Source: Oscillospiraceae bacterium (lineage in GTDB: Bacteria > Bacillota > Clostridia > Oscillospirales > Ruminococcaceae). From it: a stretch of 64,000 nt of DNA. Under the pieces are notes generated by a model. The model saw only the letters and a list, made by a program, of their open reading frames with translations. It had not been told where the DNA came from and searched no databases. The DNA is taken from positions 1 through 64,000 of the forward strand of contig JAJQDP010000006.1 in assembly GCA_021202155.1 (NCBI GenBank), written 5' to 3'. How positions within the stretch are numbered: position 1 is the stretch's first letter; every line of letters starts with the position of its first letter. The position numbers and the translations under genes were made by a program. This document shows positions 56,316-63,877 of this stretch, in pieces.

Positions 56316-56337
56316 GCGGGATATTGAAATATCCTGC
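56316..56337. repeat. inverted repeat over the phoH promoter -35
   Basis: GCGGGATATT (56316-56325) and AATATCCTGC (56328-56337), one mismatch. It begins 6 bp after the yqfD stop and covers the phoH -35. It could be a weak terminator for yqfCD or an operator. Confidence 0.5.
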
Positions 56338-56352
56338 TTTATCTGGTATAAT
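56324..56352 (+). promoter_or_regulatory. promoter of the phoH-ybeY-era run
   Basis: TTGAAA (56324-56329), 17-bp spacer, TATAAT (56347-56352) with TGG in front (extended -10). It frees the essential genes downstream from sporulation control. Confidence 0.75.
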
Positions 56353-56400
56353 AAAGATGAAAAGGGATGCGAATTAGCGTAGAAGAAAGGATGTGTTCCT

Positions 56401-57381
56401 ATGGAGAAATCTTTAGCGGTAACGAATGTCAGTCTTATACAAGGGCTGTTTGGCAGTCAGGATGAGAATATCCGCCTGATTCAGGATGAACTCGGAGTCA
56501 ATATCGTCACTCGTGGCGGCAACATAAAGATTATCGGTCTTGATAACGAAGTTGAGAAGGCTTACAAATGCGTAACTGCGCTTATCGGGATTTTGGAAAA
56601 TGGCGACGAGATTTCGACTCAGCAGGTGAGATATGTCCTTTCCATGGGCGACGAGACCTCTGCCGAGGAGATAGCAAAGCTTTCAGACGGCGGAATCTGC
56701 GTCACTGCGACCGGCAAGACAATAAAGCCAAAAACCCTCGGTCAGAAAAAATATATTGATGCTATTGACTCGAATACAATCACTTTCGGCGTCGGACCTG
56801 CAGGAACAGGAAAAACCTATCTCGCTGTTTCAATGGCTGTAAGAGCATTCAAGTCTCACAGCATAAACAAGATTATTCTCACGCGCCCTGCTGTTGAGGC
56901 AGGAGAAAAGCTTGGATTCCTCCCGGGAGATTTGCAGACTAAGGTTGACCCATACTTAAGACCGCTCTATGACGCTCTCTTTGAAATGCTCGGAGCTGAG
57001 TCTTTTGCAAAGTATCAGGAAAGAGGAAATATTGAGGTTGCTCCTCTTGCATATATGAGAGGAAGAACCCTTGACGAAGCGTTTGTCATTCTGGATGAGG
57101 CACAGAACACCTCTCCCGAACAGATGAAAATGTTCCTGACCCGTCTTGGTTTCAACAGCAAGATGGTTATAACAGGAGACGTAACTCAGATAGACCTGCC
57201 TGACCCGAGAAAATCCGGGCTTATCGAGGCTGTCAAGGTTTTAAAGAACGTCCCGGACATCGGGATTATCCACTTTTCCGAGAAGGATGTAGTAAGGCAT
57301 AAGCTTGTTCAGGATATAGTCAAGGCATATGAGCAGTATAACAACAGGGAAAGGATGAAGAAAACCCGTGAGAAGACTTAG
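56401..57381 (+). CDS. PhoH-like ATPase
   Basis: 326 aa. An N-terminal KH-like/R3H-like half (IRLIQDELGVNIVTRGGNIK) and a P-loop ATPase with Walker A FGVGPAGTGKTYLAVSMAVR (about residue 131), Walker B AFVILDEAQNTSPEQMKMFL (about 229), and the motif TRPAVEAGEKLGFLPGDL. PhoH proteins are linked to RNA and ribosome metabolism with YbeY, whose gene overlaps it here by 14 bp. Confidence 0.95.
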   Translation: MEKSLAVTNVSLIQGLFGSQDENIRLIQDELGVNIVTRGGNIKIIGLDNEVEKAYKCVTALIGILENGDEISTQQVRYVLSMGDETSAEEIAKLSDGGICVTATGKTIKPKTLGQKKYIDAIDSNTITFGVGPAGTGKTYLAVSMAVRAFKSHSINKIILTRPAVEAGEKLGFLPGDLQTKVDPYLRPLYDALFEMLGAESFAKYQERGNIEVAPLAYMRGRTLDEAFVILDEAQNTSPEQMKMFLTRLGFNSKMVITGDVTQIDLPDPRKSGLIEAVKVLKNVPDIGIIHFSEKDVVRHKLVQDIVKAYEQYNNRERMKKTREKT

Positions 57382-57913
57382 AGTTGCATTCAACAACGAG
57401 CAGAAGTATATACCAATCACAAAGGAATTCAGAAAGCTATTGCGCTCTTGCTGTAAATGCTCTCTTTACTGTGCACAGTTCGATGAAAACTGCGAAATCA
57501 GTATTTCCTTCGTCACGAATGACGTCATAAAAGAACTGAATGCTCAGTACCGCAATATTGATGCGCCCACAGATGTATTGTCATTCCCACTTGCCGATAA
57601 CTGCGAGTTCGACCTGAATCCCGACAGCGATTGCTATATGCTCGGCGATATAATTATTTCCACGGAAAAGGCGGCGGAACAGGCTGTAGACAACAACCAT
57701 TCTACCGAGAGGGAAATAGCTTTTTTGGTTGTCCATTCGATGCTCCACTTGCTAGGATATGATCATCCGGACGAGGACGGACCCGAAACCAAGGAAATGC
57801 GCTTGAAAGAGAAGGAAATCATGCGTTCACTCGGATATGAAAGCGGAGAAATACTCAAGCATCCTGTTCACTCAAAGGACGATGCAATAGCTATGGAGGA
57901 AGAAAATAAGTGA
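57368..57913 (+). CDS. ybeY: YbeY endoribonuclease (rRNA maturation factor)
   Basis: 181 aa, single-strand endoribonuclease acting in 16S rRNA 3' end maturation and ribosome quality control. The zinc site H-x3-H-x5-H is exact in HSMLHLLGYDH (about residues 127-137), and the conserved Arg region NIDAPTDVLSFPL is present. GTG start inside the phoH end. The stop overlaps the GTG of era. In many Firmicutes dgkA and cdd lie between ybeY and era; here they do not. Confidence 0.95.
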   Translation: MRRLRVAFNNEQKYIPITKEFRKLLRSCCKCSLYCAQFDENCEISISFVTNDVIKELNAQYRNIDAPTDVLSFPLADNCEFDLNPDSDCYMLGDIIISTEKAAEQAVDNNHSTEREIAFLVVHSMLHLLGYDHPDEDGPETKEMRLKEKEIMRSLGYESGEILKHPVHSKDDAIAMEEENK

Positions 57914-58809
57914 CAGAAAATTCATTTGTAACGATAGTCGGGAGACCGAATGCAGGGAAGTCGTCCCTTATAAACGCTCTTGTCGGCGAAAAGATTGCGG
58001 CAGTAAGCTCAAAGCCGCAGACAACGAGAACCAAGATTACCGGAGTTCTCACAAGAGGGGATATTCAATATGTCTTCATGGACACGCCTGGAATGCACCG
58101 CTCAAGGGACAAGCTTTCTGAATATATGCTTAAGGCTATCGACAACTCGGTCAGCTCGGTGGATTGCGCCCTGCTGGTTGTTGATTGCATGAAGAAGGCA
58201 GGAGAAGCGGAGAAAACCCTTCTCGCGTCGCTTCATGCGTCCAAAACGCCGGTTATTTTGGTCATCAATAAAGTCGATTTGTTCGAGGACAAGGAGGCTT
58301 TGATACCTGTTATCGCTGAGTATGCGGCACTTTATGACTTTGATTCTGTAATACCAATCAGTGCGATAAATTCAGACGGTCTTGACATCATTCTTGATGC
58401 CATTTCCAAGTTCACAGAAAAAGGTCCGCACTATTTTCCGGATGACAAGTTCACCGACCAGCCGGAACGAGTCATAATCTCTGAGATGATCAGAGAAAAG
58501 CTTCTGGAAGCTCTTTCAGACGAAGTTCCTCATGGAATAGCTGTAAGCATTGATAGTTTGCAGGAGAGAGATACCCGCTCTGGTGAGAGCATCATGGATG
58601 TAAGTGCTACGATATATTGCGAGAAAGAGTCTCACAAGGGGATTATAATCGGTAAAAACGGAGAAATGCTAAAGAAAGTCGGACAGCTTGCAAGGGAGGA
58701 TATTGAGAGGTTCTTCATGATAAAGACCAATCTCAAGCTCTGGGTCAAGGTGAAAGAAAACTGGCGCAACAGAGACGCTCTGATTAAAAACTTCGGTCTC
58801 GGCGACTGA
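57910..58809 (+). CDS. era: GTPase Era
   Basis: 16S rRNA-binding GTPase in 30S assembly. 299 aa. G1 GRPNAGKSSLIN (about residue 11), G3 DTPG (about 58), G4 NKVD (about 119), and a C-terminal KH domain (KGIIIGKNGEMLKKVGQLAR, about 245). GTG start overlapping ybeY, with GGAGG upstream. Direct coupling of ybeY and era joins two factors that act on the 16S 3' end. Confidence 0.97.
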   Translation: MTENSFVTIVGRPNAGKSSLINALVGEKIAAVSSKPQTTRTKITGVLTRGDIQYVFMDTPGMHRSRDKLSEYMLKAIDNSVSSVDCALLVVDCMKKAGEAEKTLLASLHASKTPVILVINKVDLFEDKEALIPVIAEYAALYDFDSVIPISAINSDGLDIILDAISKFTEKGPHYFPDDKFTDQPERVIISEMIREKLLEALSDEVPHGIAVSIDSLQERDTRSGESIMDVSATIYCEKESHKGIIIGKNGEMLKKVGQLAREDIERFFMIKTNLKLWVKVKENWRNRDALIKNFGLGD

Positions 58810-58826
58810 TTTTACCATTCATAATT

Positions 58827-58861
58827 CCTGCCTGTCTGCTAAACCTAAGACAAGCGGCAGG
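58827..58861 (+). promoter_or_regulatory. hairpin ending in the yqzL ribosome binding site
   Basis: CCTGCCTGTCT (58827-58837) pairs with AGACA (58848-58852) plus GGCAGG (58856-58861), with a 3-nt bulge. The AGGTGA that would serve the 46-aa gene (58859-58864) overlaps the 3' arm. No U-tract. Confidence 0.45.
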
Positions 58862-58868
58862 TGATGTT

Positions 58869-59009
58869 ATGGACAAGCTTTGGCAGGTATTTTATTCAAG
58901 CGGCAAGATTGCCGACTACTTAGTATACAAATACAAATTGATGCAAGGCGGAAATAAAAATGCTGACAGTGAAGGGTCTTGTAATAAGAGAGCGACAGTA
59001 CGGCGATAA
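58869..59009 (+). CDS. YqzL-like small protein, 46 aa
   Basis: MDKLWQVFYSSGKIADYLVY and a short charged tail. The W-x-V-F-x2-[ST]-G-x-[IV]-x2-Y-L-x-[YF]-K pattern and the position between era and recO match YqzL of Bacillus, a short protein of unknown function. AGGTGA lies 4 bp before the ATG. It overlaps the recO start by 50 bp in another frame, so the two are probably translationally linked; the C-terminal 15 residues are encoded within recO and unlikely to be conserved. Confidence 0.6.
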   Translation: MDKLWQVFYSSGKIADYLVYKYKLMQGGNKNADSEGSCNKRATVRR

Positions 59010-59727
59010 CGACAAGTTTTTGAGTATACTTACCGACTCAAACGGTTTACTCGACGTATATGCCAGGGGTGTTAAGAAGCAGAATGCCAAGAACGCCTCT
59101 GTTTCGCAGACCTTTTGTTATGCGAATTTCTGCTTTTCTGAGGGTAAAGACGGCGGATATATCCTGAATTCTGCGGAACCTATAAGGCTGTTTTATGACA
59201 TTCGGCTGGATGTTTCGCGGTTTTCTCTTGCAAGCTATTTTTGCGAGATGATTCTCTATACCTGCGTCAGCGAACAGCCGAGCGGGGAAGTGTTGAGACT
59301 GATGTTGAATGCTTTGCATTTTCTATCACAGGGTGAAAAGAGCGAGACGCTTATCAAGTCTGTCTTTGAACTGAGGCTTCTTTGTGAGCTTGGACTTACT
59401 CCGAATCTCATCGGTTGCTGTAAATGCTACAAGTATTCGGACGTCCAGATGCAGTTTGATTTGAGCGAGGGAAAGCTCTACTGCGAAAACTGCTGTGGCA
59501 AGCGAGACCTGAGCGTGTGCGAGATTGTCGACATGACAACGCTTCACGCGATAAGGCACATAGCACTTTCTGAGCAGGAAAAGATTTTCAGCTTCAGGAT
59601 TCCGGATGACTACCTGCCGGTTCTTTCAAACATAACCGAGAGATACACTGAGCTTCAGCTTGGACATAGCTTTCAGACGCTTGAATTTTACAAATCACTT
59701 CAAAATATCAAAATGGGTGAGAATTAA
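58960..59727 (+). CDS. recO: DNA repair protein RecO
   Basis: Recombination mediator that loads RecA with RecR and RecF. 255 aa. N-terminal OB fold (VKGLVIRERQYGDNDKFLSI, VYARGVKKQNAKNAS), helical middle, and a C-terminal zinc site of four Cys (CCKCY and CENCC, about residues 150-180). AAGGCGG precedes the ATG. Its stop overlaps the mutS2 start by one base (TAATG). Confidence 0.95.
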   Translation: MLTVKGLVIRERQYGDNDKFLSILTDSNGLLDVYARGVKKQNAKNASVSQTFCYANFCFSEGKDGGYILNSAEPIRLFYDIRLDVSRFSLASYFCEMILYTCVSEQPSGEVLRLMLNALHFLSQGEKSETLIKSVFELRLLCELGLTPNLIGCCKCYKYSDVQMQFDLSEGKLYCENCCGKRDLSVCEIVDMTTLHAIRHIALSEQEKIFSFRIPDDYLPVLSNITERYTELQLGHSFQTLEFYKSLQNIKMGEN

Positions 59728-62120
59728 TGAGAGAAGAATACAAAACACTTGAATTACATAAAATTCTTGAAATGCTGTCGGAGGAGTGCTCAAACGAAGC
59801 ATCCAAGAATATGGCACTTGAAATTGAGCCGTCGGCAGACTTAGAGACTGTTCGCACCGAGGTCAACAAGACCTTTGATGCCTTCACCGCTTCGACAAGG
59901 TTTGGAAGCCCGACATTTATGCGCTTTCCCGACGTTTCTGTAATCGCAAAAAGGGCGCAGAGCGGTGCTACGCTTTCTTTGCGAGAACTACTTGACATAT
60001 CGAGAATGCTGTCACAGACAGAGATTCTTTTGTCCTGGAGACAGCAGTTTTCCGATGAGGAATTCAGCCTTGATTATCTCTTTGAGTGCCTTTTTTCTAA
60101 CAGAGAGCTGAATCACAAGATAACGAACGCTGTAGTAAGCGAAGAGGAGATAGCCGACAGTGCAAGCCCGGAGCTCGCTTCGATAAGAAGGAAAATTATC
60201 TCTGCCGGCTCAAAGATCCGCGATACTCTTGATAAGATGATTCGCTCTGCAGATACTCAGACTTATTTGCAGGACACCCTTATCACTATGCGTGACGGCA
60301 GATACGTCCTGCCCGTTAAATCCGAGGCTAAGAACAGCGTTCCCGGACTCGTTCACGATACATCAGCGAGTGGTCAGACCTACTTCATCGAACCGATGGC
60401 TGTTGTTGAGGCAAACAACGAGATAAGAATACTCAAAGGCAAGGAGCAGGACGAGATCCACAGAATTATCGCAGACCTTTCGAGCGACTGCGCGGCGTTT
60501 GCAGAACAGCTTATTTCTGACTATAATGCCGCTGTAATGCTTGACTTGTACTTTGCAAAATCGAACCTGGGCGCGAAGATGTCAGCTTCTATGCCAGTAA
60601 TATCCGATGATGGCGAGATTGTACTTAAAAAAGCCCGTCATCCGCTTATAGATAAAGACAGGGTAGTGCCGATTGATTTTTCCATCGGTATCGGCTACGA
60701 TGCTCTCATAATCACTGGTCCAAATACCGGCGGCAAGACAGTTATACTCAAGACAGTCGGGTTGCTTACGCTTATGACCATGTGCGGGCTTCTGATTCCT
60801 GTTTCTGATGGAAGCAAAATCACCGTTTTCAGTGATGTTTTGGTTGACATTGGTGATAAGCAGTCCATAGAGGAGAGCCTTTCAACCTTCTCGTCACACA
60901 TGACCGATATTGTGGATATTCTTAATCGTGTCAGCTACAGCTCTTTGGTTCTTATAGATGAGCTTGGCTCCGGAACTGACCCGGTCGAGGGTGCGGCTTT
61001 GGCAGTTGCTATTATTGAGAGAATCAAGATGACTGGGGCGAAGCTCGTCACTACTACTCACTATCAGGAGCTTAAGATGTATGCCCTTGAGACTGAGGGC
61101 GTCGAGAACGCTTCCTGCGAATTTGACATCAAGACCCTACAGCCGACCTACAGGCTTATAATCGGTTCTCCCGGCAAATCCAATGCATTTGCTATCTCGA
61201 AACGGCTTGGTATCGATGATGGAATTATCTCCCGTGCAGAAGGGCTCATGTCTGCTGAGGCTCAGAAATTTGAGGACACTATCGAACGACTTGAAGCCGC
61301 CAGGCAGGAGTATGAGGAGAAGACAGTACTTGCCGAAAAGTATGAAGGGGAAGTGCGCGTACTTCGCGATCAGCTCAAGAGTGAGCACGAGAAGTATCAG
61401 TCTGAAAAGGACAAAGAGCTCAACAAGGTAAAAAAAGAGGCGAGGGAACTCATCGAACGTGTAAATATGCAGTCGCGTAGGCTTATGAATGAGCTTGAGG
61501 AGCTTAAGAAGTCTCGCGACAAGGAAGATTTCTCCGCAAGGGTTCAGCAGGAGAGGCAGAAGTACAAGTCTGAAATCGACAGTATGTATAATGAAGCTTC
61601 AAAGCTTGGCGAGCTGTCTGATGAGGACTACGTTCCACCGAGACCATTCAAAAAAGGCGATGACGTTATTATCCGTGACGGAAACAAGACCGGAATTCTT
61701 ATTTCGCTTCCGGATGCTTCCGGCAATTGCGTTGTACAGATGGGAATCATGAAGACAAAGGTTCACGTCTCGCTTTTGCGTCTTGCCAACAAAGAAGTTA
61801 CTTTCAATAATAAATCGATAAAAAAGAAGCAACAGGGAACTGTAAGCAATTCAACAGAGAGCCGAGCAACGAGAAAGGCTGAGACCGAGCTTGACATTCG
61901 CGGCTACACTGTCGATGAGGGACTATACGAGCTTGATTCGTTTATCGATAAGGCTATAATGAGCGGCAACAAAACCGTTATGGTAATCCACGGCAAAGGT
62001 ACCGGAGCTTTAAAGACCGCAGTCAGAAATCACTTGAGGAAGCATCCTTCAGTGGAGTCTATGAGGAAAGGTGTTTATGGCGAAGGCGAAGACGGAGTCA
62101 CGGTTGTGGAGCTGAAATAG
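59727..62120 (+). CDS. mutS2: MutS2, ribosome rescue/anti-recombination ATPase
   Basis: 797 aa. MutS core without the mismatch-binding N-terminal domain. Walker A TGPNTGGKTVILKTVGLL (about residue 330), Walker B VLIDELGSGTDPVEGAALA (about 408), a long charged coiled coil (about 510-620), a KOW-like segment (FKKGDDVIIRDGNKTGILIS) and a C-terminal Smr nuclease domain (ELDIRGYTVDEGLYELDSFI, HGKGTGALK). MutS2 proteins split collided ribosomes in B. subtilis and have been tied to suppression of recombination elsewhere. Confidence 0.96.
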   Translation: MREEYKTLELHKILEMLSEECSNEASKNMALEIEPSADLETVRTEVNKTFDAFTASTRFGSPTFMRFPDVSVIAKRAQSGATLSLRELLDISRMLSQTEILLSWRQQFSDEEFSLDYLFECLFSNRELNHKITNAVVSEEEIADSASPELASIRRKIISAGSKIRDTLDKMIRSADTQTYLQDTLITMRDGRYVLPVKSEAKNSVPGLVHDTSASGQTYFIEPMAVVEANNEIRILKGKEQDEIHRIIADLSSDCAAFAEQLISDYNAAVMLDLYFAKSNLGAKMSASMPVISDDGEIVLKKARHPLIDKDRVVPIDFSIGIGYDALIITGPNTGGKTVILKTVGLLTLMTMCGLLIPVSDGSKITVFSDVLVDIGDKQSIEESLSTFSSHMTDIVDILNRVSYSSLVLIDELGSGTDPVEGAALAVAIIERIKMTGAKLVTTTHYQELKMYALETEGVENASCEFDIKTLQPTYRLIIGSPGKSNAFAISKRLGIDDGIISRAEGLMSAEAQKFEDTIERLEAARQEYEEKTVLAEKYEGEVRVLRDQLKSEHEKYQSEKDKELNKVKKEARELIERVNMQSRRLMNELEELKKSRDKEDFSARVQQERQKYKSEIDSMYNEASKLGELSDEDYVPPRPFKKGDDVIIRDGNKTGILISLPDASGNCVVQMGIMKTKVHVSLLRLANKEVTFNNKSIKKKQQGTVSNSTESRATRKAETELDIRGYTVDEGLYELDSFIDKAIMSGNKTVMVIHGKGTGALKTAVRNHLRKHPSVESMRKGVYGEGEDGVTVVELK

Positions 62121-62283
62121 TTGTCAGTGGTCAGTGATTGTGGATAGTTCTGAAATCCATAGCTTTGGTGTTTCCATAGTGAATGGGTGGCTTTATTTCG
62201 GGGGAGGTGCTGGTTGGATGCCTGACTTTGGAAAGCCATTCTGAAGAAGAGCTTTAAAGAGAAGTACGGAAATAAATATATAT

Positions 62284-62317
62284 CGATGTGCGCTAAATCA
62301 AAATTTAGCGCACATCG
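62284..62317. repeat. perfect 15-bp palindrome with 4-nt loop upstream of the recombinase gene
   Basis: CGATGTGCGCTAAAT (62284-62298) is exactly complementary to ATTTAGCGCACATCG (62303-62317), loop CAAA. No U-tract follows on either strand. The surrounding 265-bp gap (62121-62385) otherwise holds no gene or clear promoter. Confidence 0.85.
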
Positions 62318-62385
62318 GGGAAGAGAAATCTGCGATTTTGGGACGTTTCTGCGCCTGAGTCGTTTTGTAAAGTGTGGTGTTTATA

Positions 62386-63447
62386 ATGCGTGAAGAATAT
62401 AGAAAAGATTGCCCGGCATATCTTGCCGGCTATCTTACATATGCCGGCTCTGTTGTTGGTCGCACTGACCGGACTGTCGAAGCTTACTATGTTGACATCC
62501 GTACATTTTTAAGATATTTGGCTGCCATTAAACATGCTGATGTCAATCTCGAAGAAACTCCTTTTGAGAAGATTCCTATTAAGAATGTACCTTTTTCCTA
62601 TGTCAAGGAGTTCACTCTTATGGATGCCTATGAGTACATGAATTACCTTATTAATGAGCGCAACAACTCCAATAAAACCCGTGCCAGGAAGACTTCATCC
62701 TTGCGGAGGTTCTACGACTTTTTAGCGTCCTACAGGTCTCCTGAACCGTACAGGTTGGATTCAAATCCTCTTGATAAATTGGAGCGTCCGAAACCTGAAA
62801 AAACGCTTCCCAAATACCTTGAGCTTGACCAGAGCAAGGAGCTCTTAGATGACGTTAAAAGCGAGAACTACCTCAGGGATTACTGCATTCTCACGATATT
62901 TTTGAACTGTGGATTGCGTCTCAGTGAGCTTGCCGGACTGGACATCGGCGACTACAGCGAAAGCGCAAGAACCTTGAGGGTTTTCGGCAAAGGTCAGAAA
63001 GAGCGGATTGTGTATCTCAACGATGCCTGCATATCAGCTCTGAATGCCTATATCAAAGTCAGACCTAAGTCCATAGTAGACCCGGACGCAATCTTTTTGT
63101 CATCATATCACGACCACCGCCGTCTGTCTAAGCGCAGAATTCAGCGTATCGTCGAGGATCAGCTTAACAACGCCGGTCTTGGAAACCTTGGGATTTCTCC
63201 GCACAAGCTTCGACACACTGCGGCAACGCTTATGTATGAATACGGCGATGTCGACCCAATAGTTCTAAAGGACGTTTTAGGACATGTCAGCGTTTCCACA
63301 ACCGAAATCTATACTCACTTATCAAATAAGGACAGAAAAAACGCTGTTGAGAGCTCTCCTCTTGCGGATATGAAGGCAAATGGTAATAAAAGCGAGACTC
63401 ACGATAGCGGTAGTGATGATACGGACAAATCCCCTGCCGATAATTAA
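62386..63447 (+). CDS. Xer-type tyrosine recombinase
   Basis: About 353 aa. N-terminal SAM-like core-binding domain (RTVEAYYVDIRTFLRYLAAI, NNSNKTRARKTSSLRRFYDF) and a catalytic domain with all expected residues: Arg in NCGLRLSELAGLD, Lys in FGKGQKER, H-x-x-R in PHKLRHTAAT, the second His in LGHVSVSTTEIYTH and the nucleophile Tyr in the same segment. The charged C-terminal 30 residues look disordered. It resembles chromosomal XerC/XerD/XerA enzymes that resolve chromosome dimers rather than an element integrase. ATG 62386 chosen; GTG codons at 62374 and 62377 are in frame and the ribosome binding site is weak. Confidence 0.88.
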   Translation: MREEYRKDCPAYLAGYLTYAGSVVGRTDRTVEAYYVDIRTFLRYLAAIKHADVNLEETPFEKIPIKNVPFSYVKEFTLMDAYEYMNYLINERNNSNKTRARKTSSLRRFYDFLASYRSPEPYRLDSNPLDKLERPKPEKTLPKYLELDQSKELLDDVKSENYLRDYCILTIFLNCGLRLSELAGLDIGDYSESARTLRVFGKGQKERIVYLNDACISALNAYIKVRPKSIVDPDAIFLSSYHDHRRLSKRRIQRIVEDQLNNAGLGNLGISPHKLRHTAATLMYEYGDVDPIVLKDVLGHVSVSTTEIYTHLSNKDRKNAVESSPLADMKANGNKSETHDSGSDDTDKSPADN

Positions 63448-63480
63448 TTATCTTCAAATAATAATGTGTGATAGCACAAA

Positions 63481-63518
63481 AAAATCCCCAAGTACAAACT
63501 TGAGGATTTTTGTTTGGT
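63481..63518. terminator. bidirectional terminator between the recombinase and the Gly/Pro-rich gene
   Basis: AAAATCCCCAAGT (63481-63493) pairs with ACTTGAGGATTTT (63498-63510) with one mismatch, loop ACAA; T-runs on both strands. Confidence 0.85.
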
Positions 63519-63533
63519 GAATTTAAAGCGGGA

Positions 63534-63785
63534 TCAGTTCTGCTTCTTTTTTCCTGCGGATTTTACGCCTACTGCAGTGCCTAAAGTAAGAGCGGTAATC
63601 GCACCGACAACACTCATGACATAAGGCATGCAACAGCCGCCGCAACCGCGTCTCATCATCGGTCTTCTTCTTGGCGGGGGCATCATGCCACCTCTCGGTC
63701 CCATGCCGCCTCTTGGTCCGCCTCCGAAGCCACCGCCTGGTCCACCTGGTCCACGACCGCCTCCGGGTCCACCTGGTCCTGGCAT
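63534..63785 (-). CDS. small Gly/Pro/Arg-rich protein with CGGCC motif and one membrane segment
   Basis: 83 aa from the reverse-strand ATG at 63785; AGGAG at 63794-63798 (plus coordinates) fits it, while the in-frame GTG at 63794 overlaps that site. The first 35 residues are nearly all Gly, Pro and Arg, with a 9-residue repeat GPGGPGGGR / GPGGPGGGF. Then come PPPRRRPMMRRG, the Cys cluster CGGCC, a membrane-like helix (MSVVGAITALTLGTAVGV) and a basic end (KSAGKKKQN). No family recognised. Promoter and terminator are both clear, so it is likely expressed. The two-Cys cluster beside the membrane might be lipidated or bind metal, which is speculation. Confidence 0.75.
   Translation of the reverse strand: MPGPGGPGGGRGPGGPGGGFGGGPRGGMGPRGGMMPPPRRRPMMRRGCGGCCMPYVMSVVGAITALTLGTAVGVKSAGKKKQN
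63739..63779. repeat. direct repeat within the Gly/Pro-rich gene
   Basis: GGTCCACCTGGTCC occurs at 63739-63752 and again at 63766-63779, a 27-bp period that encodes the 9-residue repeat on the reverse strand. Confidence 0.8.
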
Positions 63786-63848
63786 TCCGATCACTCCTTT
63801 CTTACATAGTCCTTGAAATAATCAAGTCCGGCAAACTGCCTTGATATT

Positions 63849-63877
63849 ATTATACCTTAAACCCAGACAAAAATCAA
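63849..63877 (-). promoter_or_regulatory. promoter of the Gly/Pro-rich protein gene
   Basis: Reverse strand TTGATT (63872-63877), 17-bp spacer, TATAAT (63849-63854). It lies about 65 bp before the start codon. The rest, 63878-64000, shows no gene. Confidence 0.75.

Noticed and set aside
62218-62244. 8-codon frame with a strong GGGGGAGG site in the mutS2-recombinase gap
   Set aside because: Too short to support as a gene and lacks a promoter; could be a leader peptide but there is no further evidence.
62284-62317. dif site for the Xer recombinase
   Set aside because: Known dif sites are two 11-bp arms around a 6-bp centre and are not perfect hairpin palindromes; sequence does not resemble them.
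62386-63447. Integrative element marked by a tyrosine recombinase
   Set aside because: No excisionase, phage or conjugation genes, tRNA target or direct repeats nearby; protein resembles chromosomal Xer enzymes.
63628-63816. Forward-strand Pro-rich frame opposite the Gly/Pro-rich gene
   Set aside because: It is the complement of the GGN/CCN-rich reverse gene; promoter, ribosome binding site and terminator all support the reverse strand only.
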